Source: Clavelina lepadiformis (lineage: Eukaryota; Chordata; Ascidiacea; Aplousobranchia; Clavelinidae). From it: a DNA stretch of 64,000 nucleotides. This document shows, piece by piece, positions 60,152-64,000 of this stretch. A model generated the notes under the pieces. The model ran no database searches, had not been told where the DNA came from, and saw nothing but the letters and a program-made list of their open reading frames with translations. The DNA lies in contig NC_135241.1 in the NCBI RefSeq assembly GCF_947623445.1, positions 22,198,501 to 22,262,500 on the forward strand, given 5' to 3'. Both the position numbers and the translations under genes were made by a program. The number at the start of each line of letters is the position of its first letter. The stretch's first letter is position 1.

Positions 60152-63100
60152 ATGTTGACGTAAATACCATAATGTGATTGCAAATTATCGGCCCAACGTA
60201 AATCTACCTGCTTATATAGAGGCTTTGGCATTTTGTCGGTTGTGCTTCATGAGTGTCTTGATGACAACCTTGATGTGGACACAGACCTTTGAACTTTGCT
60301 TTATTTATGAGCATTATAACATTGACTACATAAGATGGCCTGATACTATAAAAGTTGTTGTTTCCGTTAACATGTGTTTTATTATTGTCTTTTTTTATAG
60401 CCAATAATACTAATTAGTTAGCTATAGGCCTATACCTATACGCTATACGACTGAAAAAAGGTAGCAGGCAAAAAACAAATGTTAGGTTTGAATTTGTTAC
60501 TACGATGTTGAAACACTATTGAAACGATAAACACTTTACAAACCGTTGAAAGAGTGGTGTAAAAATTGCTTTATTTGGTTGTATTGTAGATTGTAATTGC
60601 AACTTTCAATTTTGAATCTTTTTCATAGCGAATACAACGAATACCATCAATAGCCTTCGGATACAAAACTGCCACATTAATTAAAGGTGGAAAACTTACA
60701 GCATTAATTTTTAAAAGTATTGTGTACTTTTGCCTGAAGTTAGCATTACGTATGTAACCTTGCATTAATTTGGAAACATATGTTAAATAGTTTAAATTTC
60801 CCCAATCACAGTTTGAAACGTACATCGGCAACTACAGTACACAGGCAAGTGTATGAAATAGGTGCTTCAAACAGCGGCCACTTCAAAACTGCGTCTCGTT
60901 AGGGATGTTGAGTTTGGTTGAGTGCCGTCATTCACTCAAAGGTTGCCGTAGCAACAGACGAGTGAGGATAGAACCCGAGATCGGTGCCGAAAAAATTGTC
61001 GACAATCTGCATGATTGGGTGGTACCGGTGGTACTCTGGGCATAGTTGAAGCCTTGGACGGCTGCTTGACTCAGACATAGTATTTTTTGGTCTTTTGGCT
61101 GCGTTAGATTTAAAAATTTTCTTTATTTCACCAAGCTAGGAAGAGAAGTCGCTCACATATGCAGAATAAGGTGATAATGTAATAATAAGTTGATGTATAA
61201 TAATAGGTTTACACGACGTATAAGAAAACTTGCGGGAGTCACCTAAAATTTGGATAATTTAATTTTAGAAAGTAAGTTGTACAACTTGAACTACTGGCAA
61301 ATAAGAGTCAACTCGTTACAACAAAACGTAGCTTAAGTTTTGCGTATTCTTGAAGAAGCATTTTAAAGAAGTATTTTCAAAGAAGAATTTTAATTTTTCT
61401 TTCTATTTTTAAAGAAGTTGTAGGTTTTCCTACAAGGCTTAAACCTTGCCCAAGTTTCGGTTTATTTGTAAATTAGACAGGAATTTTAAAAGAACTGTTT
61501 TCCCCGAATAAACTTGTAAGTAATTAGTAATGAATCAAATGACCCGTTTTTCAACTTCTTGATTAACAACTTCTGTTGGTTCACAAATGGCGCATTCTCC
61601 CGACGGACAACATCTTTCTAATAACGCCTTCAAGCAACAGCTGTCGTATAATCATTTCCACATTGAAAGACTAGGGAAGTATCATTTAACTAGTGAGCTA
61701 CCGTTGCATAAACCCTGTAATTTCTCGTTCTTTGATTGTTTCGGAAGGAAGCGAAGAGTTAATTGTTACATTATGACGTAGATAAACAAATAAGCTGCAG
61801 AGAACACGCGTCCTCGTAATTTGACGTTACGACCACAAAAGCCTTCTGAGTTTGTCCAATTGTGGTAAGCAGTCTGTAAAGTGCCAGGTATAAATTAACA
61901 TACGCTCATATTTGATATTGTCAAGCATGTCATGTCTTATCATGTCATAATTATAAGGTTTGTGTTTTTTTCAACAATGTTACACGAGTCTATCTCGTTC
62001 TTTAAACAGCAAACAATCAATCACAAACGACCAAGACGCCAGTGGCAAAATCATAAACGGTAAACATGCCGTAGATGTCCGTGATTTCCAGTAAATAACA
62101 AAGGTGTCAACATACAGCATTTGGCGAACGCAACGAGTGTACTTATCTGTTTGTCGCATAAACCCGACCATACCATGTAACACAGTTCGGAAAAATAAAA
62201 GGAACAACAGTTAGGGTAAATTGCTGGTAAATTCTAAAATCTGAATAAATCTCAAAGGGCGAATTTTTTTGCTTATACCAATTAAACAATTAAATTGTGT
62301 CGGCTGTTTCTGAAGTGTCTGCTTATTCTAAGATCAATTAGCGGCGTAATTAATTGGCGACAGCCTTAGACCTGTGGCTGTTGGTGCGATATTTACACTT
62401 GCGATTTGCCCAGTTAATTGTCGTCGTTACAAGGACCAGATTAGTCAGAAAAGGTGAAAATTATTCTGTTGTAGCAAATAAATTGACATCGAAACGTTTG
62501 TTTGCTGCCTCTGTGTTTGACAAACGCTTCCAATCCCCACGCGGAGCGGAGAGAACTTTTGTTTTCAAGTCTACGTGACTGCGGTCACGTGACGTTAATC
62601 GCGCGCGCGAAGCCTTTTCAAGCGGGTCATGGACGACAACGAAGAAAACGAGAAAGCAAAAAAGGTTTTTTAAAGGAATGGGAAATGCAAAACGATGTCC
62701 TGTGCAGTAGATTGATTTTAAATAATGTATTACACAAAGGTTTCTGAAAGATTGTTGCAGCTGTTGAGGTGGTTTCGATGGGAAAGTTTTTCTGCACAAT
62801 AGGATTTTGGCAACTTAGTGGAAAGAGATTGCTCTGGCTCAGATGGTTGTAAAAAAAGCAAATATATATCAAATAATAAAAATTTAAAGAGAAAATATTA
62901 CAAAAATAAATTTGTAAAAGCGACAAAAATTAATCTCGTTTTCCAGTCAAAGCGGTAAAACTTTTAAAATCTAAATAAATGATTTTCGAGGTCATACAAG
63001 TTCTTCAGCGTTTTGTTAAATATTTTGAGTGCACACATTTAATGTTCACAACATCCTGACATGGCAGTATTGAGAGCTTTCCAGCCTTTATTTGCTAGCC

Positions 63101-63956
63101 GAGCGCTAAAAGATGACGTAATGGCAAATAATAACGGGGCGAAAATTACGAAAAGAAAATATTATGCTGGGTCTCGGCAGTCGGGACACTTGAAAATAGA
63201 GTGAAAAAAGAAAGCAACTCTACGACGATTCAAAGTGCTCAGGATTGGAAAAACAATTTCAAATATAGACCATTGTTATAGTGATGAGATTTATCCAGCC
63301 AGGAAGTTATATGAGTGTTATTTCGAGATTTTTAGAAAACAAGATTTGTCTGGGCCATGCGTGTTCTGCGAATATCATGATTTAAGAGCGGTCATTTAAA
63401 ATTAACGAAGCGAGGCGCCACGTTTGCTCATTGGTCGTTTTTCCTGACAACATGTTTGCTGAAAATTACGTAATTTTCCGCACCAGATAAGATCATGGAA
63501 GGATAAATATGGTCAAGTGTATTGGTACAATTTTTTGGCGACGTAAAATACACACTCCGCTGTATGGCCTTCGAAAAGCGTGTTTCGAATTGTAGCGAAA
63601 GGCCTTTCTGTCATAGTTTTCAAACGTTCAGTTGGGCGGAGTCCTCTTGTTTTACATGGGCTCTTTTCTTTTTCCCTGTAAATTACATTCGTCAGATTCA
63701 GACAGCATGTTGTACGGTTGCAAGGGTTTGCTGCTAAGTTATTTGTGAGCTTGATGAAAAACTAATTGCAAATGTATAGAAAAGAGAATAATATTCTGAT
63801 AATTAAGATACTTAGTTAATTACAAAGTACTTAACATGCTAATTGCAGGAATATCTTATATACTGTGTATAACACAACCTCTTGAGATACTGTTACTTAG
63901 TTCTCTAAAATATAGACGGAGGACATTTTAGAAGTTCAGTCTTGGAAACAAGTGAA

Positions 63957-63996
63957 ATGAAGATTGTTTTAGTTTTCGGTCTTCTCTTCGCCGCAG
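63957..63996 (+). CDS. first coding exon of a secreted protein, truncated by the window end
   Basis: ATG opens MKIVLVFGLLFAA and meets a GTAA donor after 13 codons plus one base (phase 1). A lysine followed by a run of hydrophobic residues is a classic signal peptide, and a short signal-peptide exon ending in phase 1 is common for secreted proteins. A TATATA box about 100 bases upstream (near 63855) could serve as its promoter. The mature protein lies outside the window. Confidence 0.6.
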
Positions 63997-64000
63997 GTAA

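Larger units (their letters stand above)
57539..63956. other. gene-poor region downstream of the MTIF2 start
   Basis: No gene recognised apart from the start at its right edge. Holds the MTIF2 promoter at its left, a hAT MITE (58201-58518), a cluster of AACAGC/GCTGTT words (58630-59230), an AT-rich inverted-repeat element (59995-60151), and a small CpG-rich patch with a CACGTGAC E-box near 62580 followed by a 14-codon frame (62629-62673). Other open frames are short and featureless. Confidence 0.55.

Noticed and set aside
60174-60407. 77-codon hydrophobic frame
   Set aside because: It borders an AT-rich inverted-repeat element and shows no family features; hydrophobic bias is expected from T-rich sequence.

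Overview
The window looks like nuclear DNA from an invertebrate chordate, most likely an ascidian tunicate of the Ciona type. The reasons are AT-rich, compact, intron-dense genes, conserved chordate gene families whose exons splice with fully matching phases, and many short non-autonomous DNA transposons. The species cannot be fixed from the sequence alone. No prokaryotic features, CRISPR arrays, rRNA genes or intact tRNA genes were seen.

Layout. 1-9161: no recognisable gene; one 102-bp MITE. 9162-17214 (+): a complete SLC8A (NCX) sodium/calcium exchanger in 10 coding exons, 951 aa. 17215-19831: intergenic, with a 359-bp hAT MITE. 26854-19832 (-): pecanex-like 4 (PCNX4), 17 coding exons, 1250 aa. 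36002-29046 (-): mismatch-repair ATPase MSH2, 18 coding exons, 947 aa. 36003-37054: a head-to-head intergenic region likely to work as a bidirectional promoter. 37055-40941 (+): PXYLP1 (2-phosphoxylose phosphatase), 11 coding exons, about 479 aa. 40942-45702: a transposon-rich spacer with a GGTACCG-rich hAT-like element, two other MITEs, a tRNA-like SINE head and a 390-bp tandem duplication. 45703-47377 and 49297-50708 (+): two tandem SCAMP paralogues with identical intron positions. 57538-52180 (-): mitochondrial translation initiation factor IF-2 (MTIF2), 17 coding exons, 771 aa, with one GC-AG intron. 57539-63956: gene-poor and repeat-bearing. 63957-63996 (+): the first coding exon of a secreted protein, cut by the window end.

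The genes have unrelated jobs: plasma-membrane Ca2+ extrusion, an uncharacterised multipass membrane protein, DNA mismatch repair, Golgi glycosaminoglycan-linker processing, vesicle trafficking and mitochondrial translation. This is an ordinary metazoan housekeeping neighbourhood, not a functional cluster. All exon boundaries were read by eye from GT/AG (or GC/AG) sites, reading phase and homology to remembered family sequences. Every gene closes in frame from ATG to stop; only the PXYLP1 exon 4 donor is doubtful.

The most notable points are the SCAMP tandem pair with loss of one NPF motif in the second copy, several hAT MITEs with intact 8-bp target duplications, a MITE family with GCCCTACTGGAAAGT ends, about tenfold enrichment of the CRE palindrome TGACGTCA, a possible alternative first exon for PXYLP1, a frame-shifted repeat across two MTIF2 exons, and the MTIF2 GC-AG intron. 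I found nothing that amounts to a clearly new biological system.
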